From Mastigias papua (taxonomy: Eukaryota > Cnidaria > Scyphozoa > Rhizostomeae > Mastigiidae), in the NCBI GenBank assembly GCA_964019165.1, contig OZ025281.1:521501-585500 (forward strand): a stretch of 64,000 bases of DNA. The letters are read 5' to 3'. Position 1 is the first letter of the stretch. Each line of letters begins with the position of its first letter. This document shows positions 10,868 through 23,100 of the stretch, piece by piece. Position numbers and translations under genes: made by a program. The notes beneath the pieces are model-generated. The model did not search any database. It saw only the letters and a list, made by a program, of their open reading frames with translations, and was not told the DNA's origin.

Positions 10868-11192
10868 TATTTACAATACGAACATAAATTTTTTAATACA
10901 TAACCTAATTTTATAATACGAAAATTAGGCTTTATAATACGAAGTGGATTATATAATACGAAAAGTTGCAAAAATATAATATGAAAAGTAGAAAATATAT
11001 AATACGAAAAGTTGCAAATATATAATACAAAAAGTTGCAAATATATAATACGAAAAGTTGCAAATATAATACGAAACGCAACGAGCAAGCAAAGCAGTAT
11101 GACGCGACGCGAAGGCTGGATGATATTAGTGCTCTACACTGGCTTCGAGCTGGCATTCTGATACGAAATAGTTCGATAAAGCCCTGCTGAAA

Positions 11193-11315
11193 ATGGCAGC
11201 TGGGGTTTCCACCTCACCGATAAACGTCCTTGAACAAATGAAAGACCTGCTCTCTGTCCTTCCTGGACTTATCGAAGAATTTGATCGAAAGAGGATTGTC
11301 CTGAACCTAAGTTAG
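11193..11315 (+). CDS. 40-codon ORF in the foldback core, possible captured exon
   Basis: ATG at 11193 to TAG at 11313-11315 encodes an amphipathic peptide starting MAAGVSTSPINVLEQ and containing a Leu-rich stretch (MKDLLSVLPGLIEEF). Base composition is much richer in G and C than the arms around it. This, and its position in the unique core between the arms, suggests a fragment of a host gene picked up by the element. No family is recognised and no splice partner is obvious, so it may be non-coding. Confidence 0.3.
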   Translation: MAAGVSTSPINVLEQMKDLLSVLPGLIEEFDRKRIVLNLS

Positions 11316-11776
11316 GGTAGGCCTACAATACTTGAAGCGCATCTTCGGTTGTAGGTGTTTCTCGAGGACGCCTACTTTGAGAGTGGTGAGAGAGTGAGAG
11401 ATACCTCCAGACTGTCGTCGAATAGCCGTAGATGCTACCTCCACCAGCTCGTTAAGCATCGCATCCTCTGGCTCGCCATTATGCTCTGCTTTGGAGTCAT
11501 GCTGCGTTTCGTATTATATATTTGCAACTTTTCGTATTATATTTTCGATACTTTTCGTATTATATATTTCCAACTTTTCGTATTATATATTTGCAACTTT
11601 TCGTATTATATATTTGCAACTTTTCATATTATATTTTTGCAACTTTTCGTATTATATAATCCACTTCGTGTTATAAAATCTGATTTTCGTATTATAAAAT
11701 TAGGTTATGTATTAAAAAATTTATGTTCGTATTGTAAATAATAGATTCGTATTTTTTTCCCTTTTGGCGTGCCATA

Positions 11777-13370
11777 GTCAGTGTATGAGAAGTGAATAGA
11801 AATGGCCCAAAGCAAGGCATTAACTATGTCAAATTCCTTCAAAGAGTGAAATATTATGATATCGATTTTGACTATTGAATATGAGAATGAAAACGAAAAA
11901 ACCCCAAGGTAACATATGATGATTTATAATGAGGAAATGAGCATGCGCAAATAAATACATATTAATGACCTACGATTGTCACAAATCTAAAATAAGTTAG
12001 ACCAACATGAATGGCCACATTGTTAGCATCCGGATCAATTAATTACTGTAACATAACCAAAAGTATTTTATTCTACATTCAACCCATGCTATGAGTTTTG
12101 TCGTTGTCTACTGCTCGTTAGATCTTTGCTTTTGTAATTGTTCATAAACTCCGCTATACATTGCAATAATCTTGGACCATATCTGCGAATATATTGATCT
12201 CTACGATAGAATTATCATCTGCAGCCACAATGAGATTATCTTGTCCACATGAAATGAAAGTGTATCCCCAAAAACTTGCTTCTAAGATTATATCTTGTTG
12301 CTGAAAGGATATACTCCCGCATTGTAAATTGTACTAGCCAGCTGTGGTTGAACGCTTAGCGTCAACGAGAGTGTTGCACTGACCTTTGAGTGTACCTTTA
12401 CATCATACCGTTAAAACTACTTCTATACAAAACTAGCGCTCCCCTATAAAGCACCACTTATCTACGTTTGCCAACTCTGAAAGCCTTTAGAGAAATGTTT
12501 GATCATTACAGATTGCAATTTCACATCCATGAATGATATGTGATAATAGCAGTTTATAATTGTAATGCGATACAGCTTCAAACAAATATCCTATATTTGA
12601 TACGCCATGATGTGGCTCTTTAAGTGAATCAACGAGACTCTTGATCCAAATAATAGACAAAATGTTGAGGAGTGTATAAGGATTTGGGCCCAATTTAGTC
12701 GTATAAAGAAACAATCAAAGTCTACGAGAAATGTGGTCACAACTACAACCAAATCGTGTCCAATGAAACTGATGGTTTGTACACCCTACGCTTATTCACA
12801 ACCCGCATCCTTGATTGTGATGTTTGCGAGCTCCTCAATTAGGGAAATAAGCTGTTTGGTCACGTGCTAACAACAACTCCAAAATCATATTATTACCTGT
12901 GTAAATATTCCTGTGGGAAATATGATTAAAACACGCGCAATAAACCAGGCTTCTTTCGCGCCGTGAAGAACTTCACGAATTGCACTAATTGAAGGAGAAC
13001 AGACAATCTGCTTTGAATACTCTAGATCTGATCAGGCCGAATGGAATAAAGCATTTCAAGAATGGCAGCTCTCTTAAAGGGTATCTGTCTACAGACAGAA
13101 AGCCAAACTTGTGCTCCTTGTTAAGATTTGGTTTACTGCCAGCAAATCGAAAGGTGACATATGATTAAGTAAAATAAGATTTAACTACGAAAGCACTACG
13201 AGAATTTTTGGCAAAAACACATTCTAAGTCAAAGAATTTCGAACGAATTCATGCTTACTTTTATATATTGTAGGTTTTGAGCAGCAAGGCTGGTTCAATC
13301 TTGTTAATAAACACATTTCATGCACATAGTGATTTCAAAGAGAAATAAAACGTGATAAAAGAATGAGGAT
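11777..13370. other. Gene-free stretch before the zinc-finger gene
   Basis: No supported gene. An in-frame TAA at 13356-13358 sits just ahead of the zinc-finger ATG, so this stretch may include that gene's 5' untranslated region and promoter, but no TATA box or other signal is convincing. Confidence 0.4.
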
Positions 13371-14300
13371 ATGTTCTTGAAAAAATCTAGAAGCAGGACA
13401 GAATTGTTCGTTATATTGCCGGACAAACCAAAGAAATTAATGACTTCAGTACAGCAGAAAGAAAAGGAGAAGATGAAGACCGAAAGAAGTTTTGTAATGA
13501 ACGAAAATGAACTGGAAAGGAGATTAGAAGCTGAAAAGAATAATAATAATAATAGTGTACTGTCAAAAGAATTTTCAGAACTGATGTGGATGACACCAAA
13601 TCAGCAATGCAATGGGTCACTGGAACATAGAGAGATATTTGATATAATGAATATGGGGAAGAAATATGATAAATTTAAAAATAGTGGTTTACACCACGAA
13701 GCAGGTGACTATGGATACCATGGAGATTGTAGTGACCAGAGTTTAACAAGTTCAGACGACTTTAGTAAAAGTCCGACACGATTATCACAAAAGGAACGAA
13801 AGTCGGTAAGATTCGAAGATGAATTGTCAGATAGTGTTAGTAGTGTTGATGGTAATGTGTATCCAATCTCTGCACGACAAGTTGATATCGAAAGCCAGAG
13901 AAGGAATGAGAACTTTCATAGCAGAGTGTCCGACCAAAGAACGAGAAAGTTGGATCCATTTTCAGCAAAAGATGGCGATACATCAGATCGACAGGGACTA
14001 CTAGGAAGAACATTGTGGCATAACCCATTAAATCTGAACCGAGGCACTGGTTCCTCAATGGAAAGCAACTTCATTTGCCACCAGTGTGAAAAGACTTTTA
14101 AGTACCAAAGTAACTTACGTACTCATATAAAAAACATCCATAGTACAACCTTGTGGAGGAGGTCTGGAAGCCAGGCTAACTTACGATCTATTGATGATCT
14201 ATTTATATGTGACATATGTTCACTGGCTTTTAAGTATTCGGTGAACTTCAGAGCACACAAAGCAGGGCATGCAAGGAGCAAGCTAAATGCCACTATCTAG
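13371..14300 (+). CDS. Two-finger C2H2 zinc-finger protein
   Basis: This single open frame encodes 309 residues from ATG 13371 to TAG 14298-14300. An in-frame stop at 13356 supports the start, although a non-coding upstream exon is possible. The N-terminal two-thirds is charged and low in complexity, with an Asn run (residues 57-61, from AAT repeats), Ser/Asp-rich segments and the sequence RKSVRFEDE at 143-151. KSVRF fits the RVxF-type docking motif for protein phosphatase 1. Two C2H2 fingers close the protein: C236, C239, H252, H257 and C280, C283, H296, H300, both with the unusual shared FKY after the second Cys. Few fingers and a long disordered region suggest a regulatory nuclear protein, but the target and orthologue are unknown. 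AATAAA follows the stop by 48 bases. Confidence 0.75.
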   Translation: MFLKKSRSRTELFVILPDKPKKLMTSVQQKEKEKMKTERSFVMNENELERRLEAEKNNNNNSVLSKEFSELMWMTPNQQCNGSLEHREIFDIMNMGKKYDKFKNSGLHHEAGDYGYHGDCSDQSLTSSDDFSKSPTRLSQKERKSVRFEDELSDSVSSVDGNVYPISARQVDIESQRRNENFHSRVSDQRTRKLDPFSAKDGDTSDRQGLLGRTLWHNPLNLNRGTGSSMESNFICHQCEKTFKYQSNLRTHIKNIHSTTLWRRSGSQANLRSIDDLFICDICSLAFKYSVNFRAHKAGHARSKLNATI

Positions 14301-14347
14301 CCTCTATGGTCGTTTTGCAAATTATGTAAGAGAGGCTTTTTAAGTAG

Positions 14348-14353
14348 AATAAA
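14348..14353 (+). terminator. Poly(A) signal of zinc-finger gene
   Basis: AATAAA lies 48 bases after the stop at 14300, supporting this as the true 3' end of the gene. Confidence 0.55.
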
Positions 14354-17084
14354 AAGGGATATGGATGTAGTAAGCTGTAAATAACAAAAAACCATATATG
14401 CTATGAATTTTCTATAAAGTTTTATCAATATATGAAAAGAAACTGTAAATAAGGGATTTTTATAATTATTGATGTATAATATACAAAAGCTTTATTATGT
14501 AAAGCAGAGCTATTTCTTTCAGTATGACGTTTTCTTTTGAAACAATTGTACGGTGATGAACTTTTAGCGTTCATCAATCTTCACACACTCTGGTGTGAGG
14601 TCACACTTGATGTAAATCAAGATCTTCACCAAACTTTCTCCGAAAATCATTACTCAGTCTTATCTGATATCCAGCATTGCTCCAAGCTGGCTTAGTAAAC
14701 CCTACTGGCAGTTTAAACGCCACCGTATGTGATTACGCAACGTAACTTACTCCGAATGCTTCCTTAGTCTCATTAACCTATAATAGTCGCAAAAAGTCCT
14801 GGGGCACTCTGAACTTTCCTTATTCGTCAATAAACATTTGGGAGAAGTAGATGCGATAATGGAAAAATTTCTCTTTAGAAGAGTGTGAGAATCAGAGGGA
14901 AATGAGCACGGCACAAACAGCTGTCCCTGATCACATGTCAAAAAATTGAACATGAAATAGCCGAAGCGGACAATATCCCATAAAGAGATTTGATTTTATT
15001 ATCACTAGATACCGACAGTAGTATTTCAAGAGGATCTTTTTCTATTTCATTCAGATTCTATCATAAAATAGATGAAATTATTATTCATCTCCTTATATCC
15101 CAGTATCCCATAGGAGTATTCCACGTTCCATACTTTCAAGATGGCCTTGCAACTAATCTATGAGTTAAGAACACAGTTGATTATAGACTTATATCCAGTT
15201 GAACCATTGGTCCTGATAATGGCATGCGCATTAGGGGAAGAGAGCTTATAATCTAACAGTTTCAATCATGGTTGAAGGCGTGGATATCAATGACACGAAG
15301 ACAAGTAAACGGTTTTCATATGATTAACAGCAAGCTCTGTATCAATAAATTTGGTTAGAGGAATGAAAGATTGGAGTTTGAGTAAATAGACAATGATGTT
15401 AAACAAAATAGTGGATTAGGATCTGGCTGATGATGCATTCAAGGTCAACATAAAATATTGATCCTCTCAACATAGTTTTTTTGATCTCAAGACTATTTGG
15501 CAGAAAATAAAATTTCTTAAGTTTTAGAGGGTGGGAATGGAATGAAAAAGGATATCAAATAACAAAAGATATGAATAGACATGAATAGTCTCATCTTTCG
15601 TGAATAAAGAGATTATTTTTCCCATGGAAAGTTCGTTTTCATTACATTTCTTGAAAACGTATCAGATTATAACTCACACAGTGATGAATGAATGTAAAAC
15701 ATGGAATATTTTATATGGAACTCGGTATAACCTGACAGAAGCGAATAGAACCTAACAGACCATAATAAAGTCATAACTCTTTCGTTACAATATAGCTGTT
15801 GTTATTAAAACGAAGTGCAACATAAAAACGCTTGATTGGAAAAAATGCAGTAGTAGATACAACACAGTTTGGGACATTGTGAAGGAGGCAGTTTTCATAA
15901 ACAAAAGAGAAGCTTATTTGTACTCAAATGCACTTCGGGTGCATGGATAATGCATTTGAAATGGATAATAAAGCATTCAAAGATAGTAGATGTCAGGATG
16001 ATACGTTTTCATGTTTATCACTTCTTTATGTAAATAAACAGATCAAATCTCCAGAGAAATGAAAACAAATACCTCGTTATTTACAATTAACAAAGAGAAT
16101 ACAGGTAAATACACAACAAAGAAGAAAGATATACGGAGAAAGAAAGAGTGTGTGTTTTTGAGTTAAAGTTGGCGGTGCAAACCAGAGATCATACGATAAA
16201 AATTAATAAGCATTTGCAAAACTTGAGGGTAGATTTGGAAACCAAAAGGGACTCGAACCATCTTGATCAAAGTGAAAAGATATATTTGAAAGCAGAACGA
16301 AGGTAACTGTTTTTCATCTGAGACAGAAAATTCAAAGTAGATAGAAATATCAAAGTAACATCAAATAAAGGTGGAAATTTGACTTAAATTGTGATTTCAA
16401 TCATGAAAATTATTTCTCTCAAAGAGATTCGCTTGGAAAAATGGAGAATGTTAACTGAGGACTGCAGCAAGAAGTAAACCGTGAAAATTGATGACTAGGA
16501 ACGGTGTCGTAAAATACCAATGGCTTGAGTATCACATTTATAAAGGGCGCCGACTGAAAAGTTAATTTCCAAACTTCCATTGACCTACTACACCTCAAAC
16601 CGAAGAAGAATCTTATTTGGCTACACCAAACATTGAATCTGTGAGATTTTCTTTAAGCCATCGACTCTTTACAGAATACAAATCCATCAGAACATTGTAA
16701 ATCCATTTAGTTCTGGTCAGTATATTTTACAAGGACTGAAACTTCTGATTTCTTCCAATATACGATGGGAATAGAAGAAACAATGAAATGATGACAAGTA
16801 AATGATGAACATTCACAATATGATATGATATCAAATGGCATACAACAGAAACTGAAAATTGACAAAGACAAGGATTTGTTTACGAAATAATTCTGGTTTT
16901 AAATTTAATACAAGTGAATGCAGTCATGTTGTGGCCTTGCATAAAAATCTTTCAACAATAAGTGAATTTTTGTCTCACTTACTAAACGCTTATGTGTGCT
17001 ACTGTTTCTATTTCGATGTCCATTTTGTCTTTTACTTTGAAGGGTATCGCTCAACGATCATTCCATGTCCCTGCACAGAAACGT
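14354..17084. other. Gene-free intergenic stretch
   Basis: This lies between the zinc-finger gene and the convergent 3' end of HADHB. It is AT-rich, with only short random frames and no clear repeats. Confidence 0.45.
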
Positions 17085-17090
17085 TTTAAT
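17085..17090 (-). terminator. Candidate poly(A) signal of HADHB
   Basis: ATTAAA, a common variant of the poly(A) hexamer, lies on the minus strand about 40 bases past the proposed HADHB stop. It independently supports the short terminal exon. Confidence 0.35.
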
Positions 17091-17129
17091 ATCATGAAAA
17101 AACTCTGGAATGTATTCATCACAAAACAT

Positions 17130-17171
17130 CTAACTACAAAATTCCCCTTGGAGTTCGATAATCATGGCAAA
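17130..17171 (-). CDS. HADHB: HADHB terminal exon (proposed)
   Basis: After the acceptor TTTACAG, the exon reads [13 protein letters not shown] and then TAG. AMIIE matches the conserved AMIVE at the end of trifunctional-protein thiolases. The junction gives GGH-F-AMIIE, one residue shorter than the usual GGQGHAMIVE, and the tail after IIE is unlike the family. The reading frame, acceptor and nearby ATTAAA support it, but transcript evidence would be needed. Confidence 0.65.
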   Translation of the reverse strand, partial: FAMIIELQGEFCS

Positions 17172-20100
17172 CTGTAAAGTATCGCGTACGAATACAAAAG
17201 AATAAAGTCATTACAAAAAAATAATAGCTAACAGGTCATTAAAAATATACACAACACACTATTACATCTACTCATTAGTTGATGCTTCTACCAACAGTGT
17301 GTTCGTTTGCGTTTCTAACTTACAACAAGGGTGAATGTACTTCCAATCTCACTCATATCTTATTTTGAATGATTGATTGGTAAGTGCATGCTAAGGCTGC
17401 GTGCAGACTGAGACCGAAATATTGTGTCGGCTGAGGATATGAGGAAGAAAAGAACAGGGTAATCAATGATAATTAATGGCAAAATATGCCAAATACTTAC
17501 ATGTCCACCAGCTGCACATGCAGCAACCAATGCATATTTTTTATCTTCTTTAATCAATCTGTTCGCTGCTGTCGTAACCAGTCTACAACCAGTAGCACCA
17601 AACGGATGGCCTATTGACAAACTTCCACCCCACAGATTCAGCTTTTCCATGGGAATCTTTCCAACCTGGATAATGAATGAAATAAAAAGCTCTTGAATAC
17701 AAAGCTTTCCAAAGCACAACTTTAGCAAATAGTCTCCTGTCGATAAATATACATATATTTATATATTGAACCTAACGGTTTATTAATATAAAGCTGTACT
17801 GCAGTTAGTACACTCTGTTTTACAAGAACACGCTTTATAAGAACACTAAGGCTCGATTTGCGAAAATACATAAAAACACTACTAGAACATGATCAGTGTC
17901 AGACCAGAATTTTCACAAGCACTTGACGGCTCACATTCTTTTGGCAAACAAATGTTGATGAGGTTACTAATAAACATCAGCGCCTGTTGGTCTTTTTTTT
18001 AATAGTAGCCCACGGCTGACTGTGTTAAAAACTGACCTCAAGTGATCAAAAATAAAGAACATCGAGCTTTGGCCAAAATTAATTCTCATAAAAAGACTAT
18101 ACGAGACTTGTAGCTTATATCAGTCATAAATGTGTCAAAAATAAACCTGTAAAGGATCATACTCTTTAAGGTGTGGATGTGAGCTGTCTGAATACTATAG
18201 TAACTGAATGATTCAGTGATTTTTTTAACCAAACGATTTTCTTTCTGTGTGATTTTGATTTCAGTGTGATTTCATGTCGTGATTTTCTATAGATATTGCA
18301 CAGCAATAAGCGGTTGATCAATGACGTCTGAATCAACATCACACAATTGAAATCAAAATAAATCGTCACAATTACTAAGGTGTTGATTAAAAGTCACCTT
18401 TTCTTTTCTTCCCATCTGATTTTGAGCAAACCAATCCGAGTCCATTGCTTTCAAATTTGCCAATATTTGCCCCTGAAAACCAACAGTACAAATCAGATAT
18501 GATAGGAAATCTGTCTAGTCAAATATTCATCTTTCCCTTTTCCAACATGTTCAACTAACAAAACACTGTTATGGCCTAATATCAACTGCTTGGGTTCATG
18601 AAAAATGGGCCGACCTCTCAATACTGCCATATTTCTAGAGGAACTCTGGGAAGTGAACACAAGGAAACTACGCAATGGAAAACTTACAGCAAATGCTTCA
18701 TGAATTTCGAAAACATCAATGTCAGACAATTTCAAACCAGATTTGCTCAAGACATCTGGGACAGCGTAAGTTGGTCTAGATAAGAATGAAAATATCATTG
18801 AAAACAAATATGTGCATAAAGATTCTCACATGAAAGAAATCTCTTTGCATCAAATTCATGCAAATTTGAATGAAAACCGAAAACAAAGCATTAATGAAAA
18901 AATGAAAACGAAATAAAGAAGAACAAAGAAGAAGCCGTTGATGAAAAAAAATACAAAAAAGCAACGCCTAAAGATAGACCAATGAAAACACTATCTCACC
19001 CTAACAGAAGCTGATCCTTTGGGTCGATAGCGACAAAAGTGAACTCCCTGCAAGAATTCAAAGCAATCAAATATTGCAATATGGGCAGAGGTAAGAGGAA
19101 AAGAGCTTATAGCATTGCTCAACATCCGGGTACCTGTCTACCAATTCATTTAATAATTGCCAGTTGTTGCATTCGTTCATGTAAAGATTGATTTATGCTT
19201 CCACCAGATCTATTGATTGTCAATTTTATGCTCGATATTTTAACTCAGAAACCTAATGCTTAGTTAGAAAAACAAAAATCATTAAGTATACATCTGAAAA
19301 GTGTGGAGTTATATTATAGGGAAACCTAAAAACTACATGCAGAGGTGATAACTAAAGGTAAATATACCTGAGGTACGCTTTTGGTTTAAGGCCCAATTTC
19401 AACGCCTTCTCCTCAGTCATCATTAGCACTGCTGATGCACCGTCAGTCTAATTGGTAGGAAAAATATGTATAGGATCAGCAATCAAGCTGAAACAACGAA
19501 AGGTTAATATTAGCGGGAAACCCTGTTTAAATACGGATGATAAATCTGTGTAGTAGACCTATATAAATATACACATATTACATTGATAAATATCTGTGCT
19601 CTATTATAAACTATTAATGTAAATGAAATTGAATAAAGATGAAGGAATCAATGGAAATAAACATGCTAGCAAATTACAAAAAATATAATTATCATTTTAT
19701 CATTTTATTATTGTTATGCAATTCAAGATAAAACTGTATACTGTGTTAGAAACATGGCACATTTGACATATAATTACCAAGAATGAAGCATTGGCTGCAG
19801 TGATAGTTCCATGTGGTTTAATGAAGGCAGGCTTCAGTTTCTGCATTTGTTCCATGGTTGATACACGAACGCCATTGTCAATAGACACCGGATCAGCAAC
19901 GCCTTAACAACAAAAGCAGGCCTAATATCAGCTACCAGTGAGGAAATACATTATCACTTAACAATTTATCACAACAGAGATAGTTGCAACTGTAGAAAAT
20001 GTTATAGAAAGTACTCAGATATAAATAAAGAGTGTTCTATTATTGTATCTTATTAACATATGTAAGATAGCAAAGATAAATACACTCTTTGAGAAATATA

Positions 20101-23100
20101 TACAAACCAGGTACTTTATATGCAATGACGTCTTCCAAAAGGCCTTCCTAACAGACAGATATAACGAATGTAAATAATTAAAGACGAAATGGGAGAGAGA
20201 GATGAAAAATGCTCAGTCAAAAAAAGGATGAATTACTCAAAGTTTTCAATATAAGTTCATAATTTTGTGCAATGCCATCATAGAGGGCAAAGGAAAAACA
20301 TCTTCATAATTCTGTCTATTAGTTTTCAATGTGAAAATGTAATGAACTTGGAAATATTAACTCTGCAAAGTTTCTAGAAGTATTTTCTAGTTTCATTACA
20401 AAATAAATGCAGAGATATGATAACAAAAATATGAAAGGAAAAGGCTTTGCTCACATCCTGTGCTTTCTTTGCAAGCGAGTGTGATCGTATACCGTACTCA
20501 TCCTTTAAAAAAAATAATAGAAATGTTTGACATATGCTGCTTAAATAAAAATTCTGCTGTTACAATATTCAGTGTTTACTGGTTAACTTTTGGCTTTACA
20601 TTTCAAATTCCAAGATATTTATAGGTCACTTCTTAACTGTAGCTCGTAAAAATATCGACAGACAGTGGAACAGTGAAAATATCTTGATTCCAAAATATCA
20701 AAGAAACTATGAACATATATTTAACAATTCACCTGTTCTTGGCGACTAACTTTAAATGCTGTGCACAATCTAAAAAAGGTAGCATAATTATGTCAAAATG
20801 ACTTATTTAAATAACCAGAATACATCACTTAACAGGAGTGTTCAAATAATTCGTAAATACTATTATCTCCAATTAGCGGGGTGAGCCAACGTTCAACAGC
20901 GACTAGAAAGGCTCAATAGATCTTCAACTCCAGACCAAAACACATCTGAACCTCAACTGGTTCTTGCTTAAAAGGATGGCATAGATATGCCATATTTACA
21001 AAATTTTGCTTCAAAACACATCTGACTCTTAAACTCGTTCATGCTAAGAAGGGGAGGATAGTTATTCCAAAGCTGGAAAATTCTGCAGTGAAGACGAGTT
21101 GTTGTTACTATCATAAAAAGATCGTAGGCAGGAGAGTGTCCTTCAAGGATGTCACTAATGTACAGTGAGGGGGCTGTTTCTTCTTGACGGTCTTTATTTC
21201 TCAGTGTTTTCGTCAGATCAGCAGGATGAAAATGCAACACTATATAACATTACGTACTGGCATCTCTAATGAGAACAAGAACAGGCCACAGTACTTCATT
21301 ATCATGTGTGGCTATCGTCATGAGTGGAGGTACCTCGCAAGTAGACTCTTTCATTAATATAAGACAAAATATTAAAAATACGATAAAAAAAGAACTGTAA
21401 GAATGTGATCTGTATACCAGATAATTACTGAAAGAAAAGAGGCATAGAAATGAGTTGTAGATATAAAGCATTCACTTGCCTATCAGCACTGTGTCCCATT
21501 GTTTCATTTGTTGAAAATTCAGCTATGGCTGGTAACTGTAAAACATCAAAATGTCAAATAAATTACAGAATTCTCGTGTGAAAACCACAATTAAATGTGT
21601 GATAAGAAATAGAACTTCATGATACTATCATAGGTAGATAATATTGAAATTCGGTTGATGATATAAAGAGGAAATATTACCTCGGGGACTAGATGCTTTG
21701 GCCTTAATGAAGCAATCAATCCAAGCCTTGCACCAGCTGTCTTAGCCTGAAATAAACACGTAAAAGTCAGCCAACGCCTTAGATTTTAGAACTGCTACAA
21801 AGAGACAAAACCATTCAAGTTAACATCGACTGAATGCTATTAGTTGACATGATGAAATAAAATACTGCAGCAGGAACACAAGATTTTTTCTTGGTGAAAA
21901 GCAACGGAATGAAACCTCTTCTACATATGCATTGGAGAATTCTCAGAAATCACAAATTTCGCGTCCATTTATAATGGATAAACCTCCCTAAAGAAGTGGA
22001 AGCAAAGCCAGTATAGGACGCAGTATGCCATGGGTAGAACAATATAAAACTTCAAATGAAAAGACTGACAGCCTGATAAGCCATAAAACTAACAATGACA
22101 TGACTGATGAATCTGTCTTTACCAAAGTCCTGTAAGGTACAATCTGTTAATAGAATTGGAGAATCTATATATAAAAAAACAGACACAAAAAATTAGTATT
22201 ACCTTCCCCATAGCTAACATTTTGCTTCTCATTCCTCGATTGAATCTGATTGGTACATCAGACATGAAGTCAACTCCACCCGCAATTGCTGTGTCGATCA
22301 TTCCTGCTTGCATGAAGCCTGCCACTGAGATACAAGAAAACACACGATGGATGATGAATGGTCTGAAATAATCTTTCAATTGATATCACATCGCAAAAAC
22401 CAATTCTGAAACCTAAAGCCTTAGCAATAGTGATTCTTCATCCCATACTACAAAATGGTATTTAGTTTCAGTTGTCATCCAATCACAGAGCTAACCCTTT
22501 TATTTGATCTGAGAGCTTTGCTATAAACTTACCCAAAAATCTTAGGTGATGAGTCCAGTCAAAGTTTGCTGGTATAATATTAGACACTGTAACCAATTGA
22601 CAAAATAAGACGAAACAAAATGAAGACGGTAACTGTGAATAAACTCATCCTTTCCATTCTTCATATTCAAGTAATGATAAGACGAAAGAACTTTTCATAA
22701 AACCGCTATATTTTGAAAAATGGCATTGACATCTTTCATGCAAGATGTAAAAGGATGAATTCATTCGGAGTGATCATCGATGGAATGTACATTAGTAGGT
22801 GCTTAGCACATTGCAATCTTCATGATGTTTGAAAAAAAGATTGTTTCTTCGATCTTTCATCAACCTTAGCAATGAACAAAGAAATAAGGATATCTGTTGA
22901 AATGTGATCATTGAATTGGAGAAACCAATAAAATGCCAAATGTTGACATCCATTAAAGAGAATGGGCGATGAGGAAGGAAGTTAAACTTTAAAGACACTG
23001 CTTCCATTATCACTGTATTCCTATGACGAAAATAGCAAAGTCTAGATAGCGCTGCTAGTCAGGACCAATGAGAACTGTGATGATACTGAAGGGCTGAAAA

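Larger units (their letters stand above)
10350..11776. mobile_element. Foldback-type element with long inverted-repeat arms, interrupted by a MITE
   Basis: The left arm (10350-11080) and right arm (11503-11776) are inverted copies beginning TATGGCRCGCCAAAAGGG and flanked by GTCAGT on both sides (10344-10349 and 11777-11782), a likely 6-bp target duplication. Both arms contain degenerate tandem copies of a roughly 23-bp AT-rich unit built on TAATACGAAAAGTTGCAA. Removing the nested MITE and one TA leaves a left arm of about 249 bp against 274 bp on the right. The centre (11081-11502) is visibly less AT-rich and unlike the arms. No transposase is encoded, so the element is non-autonomous. The superfamily is not clear: a 6-bp duplication and foldback arms do not point to one family. 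Confidence 0.8.

Noticed and set aside
10804..11156. Hydrophobic minus-strand frames in the foldback left arm
   Set aside because: They are read-through of the 23-bp AT-rich arm repeats (repeating Phe/Tyr/Ile words). The mirror-image frames in the right arm at 11355-11741 have the same cause.
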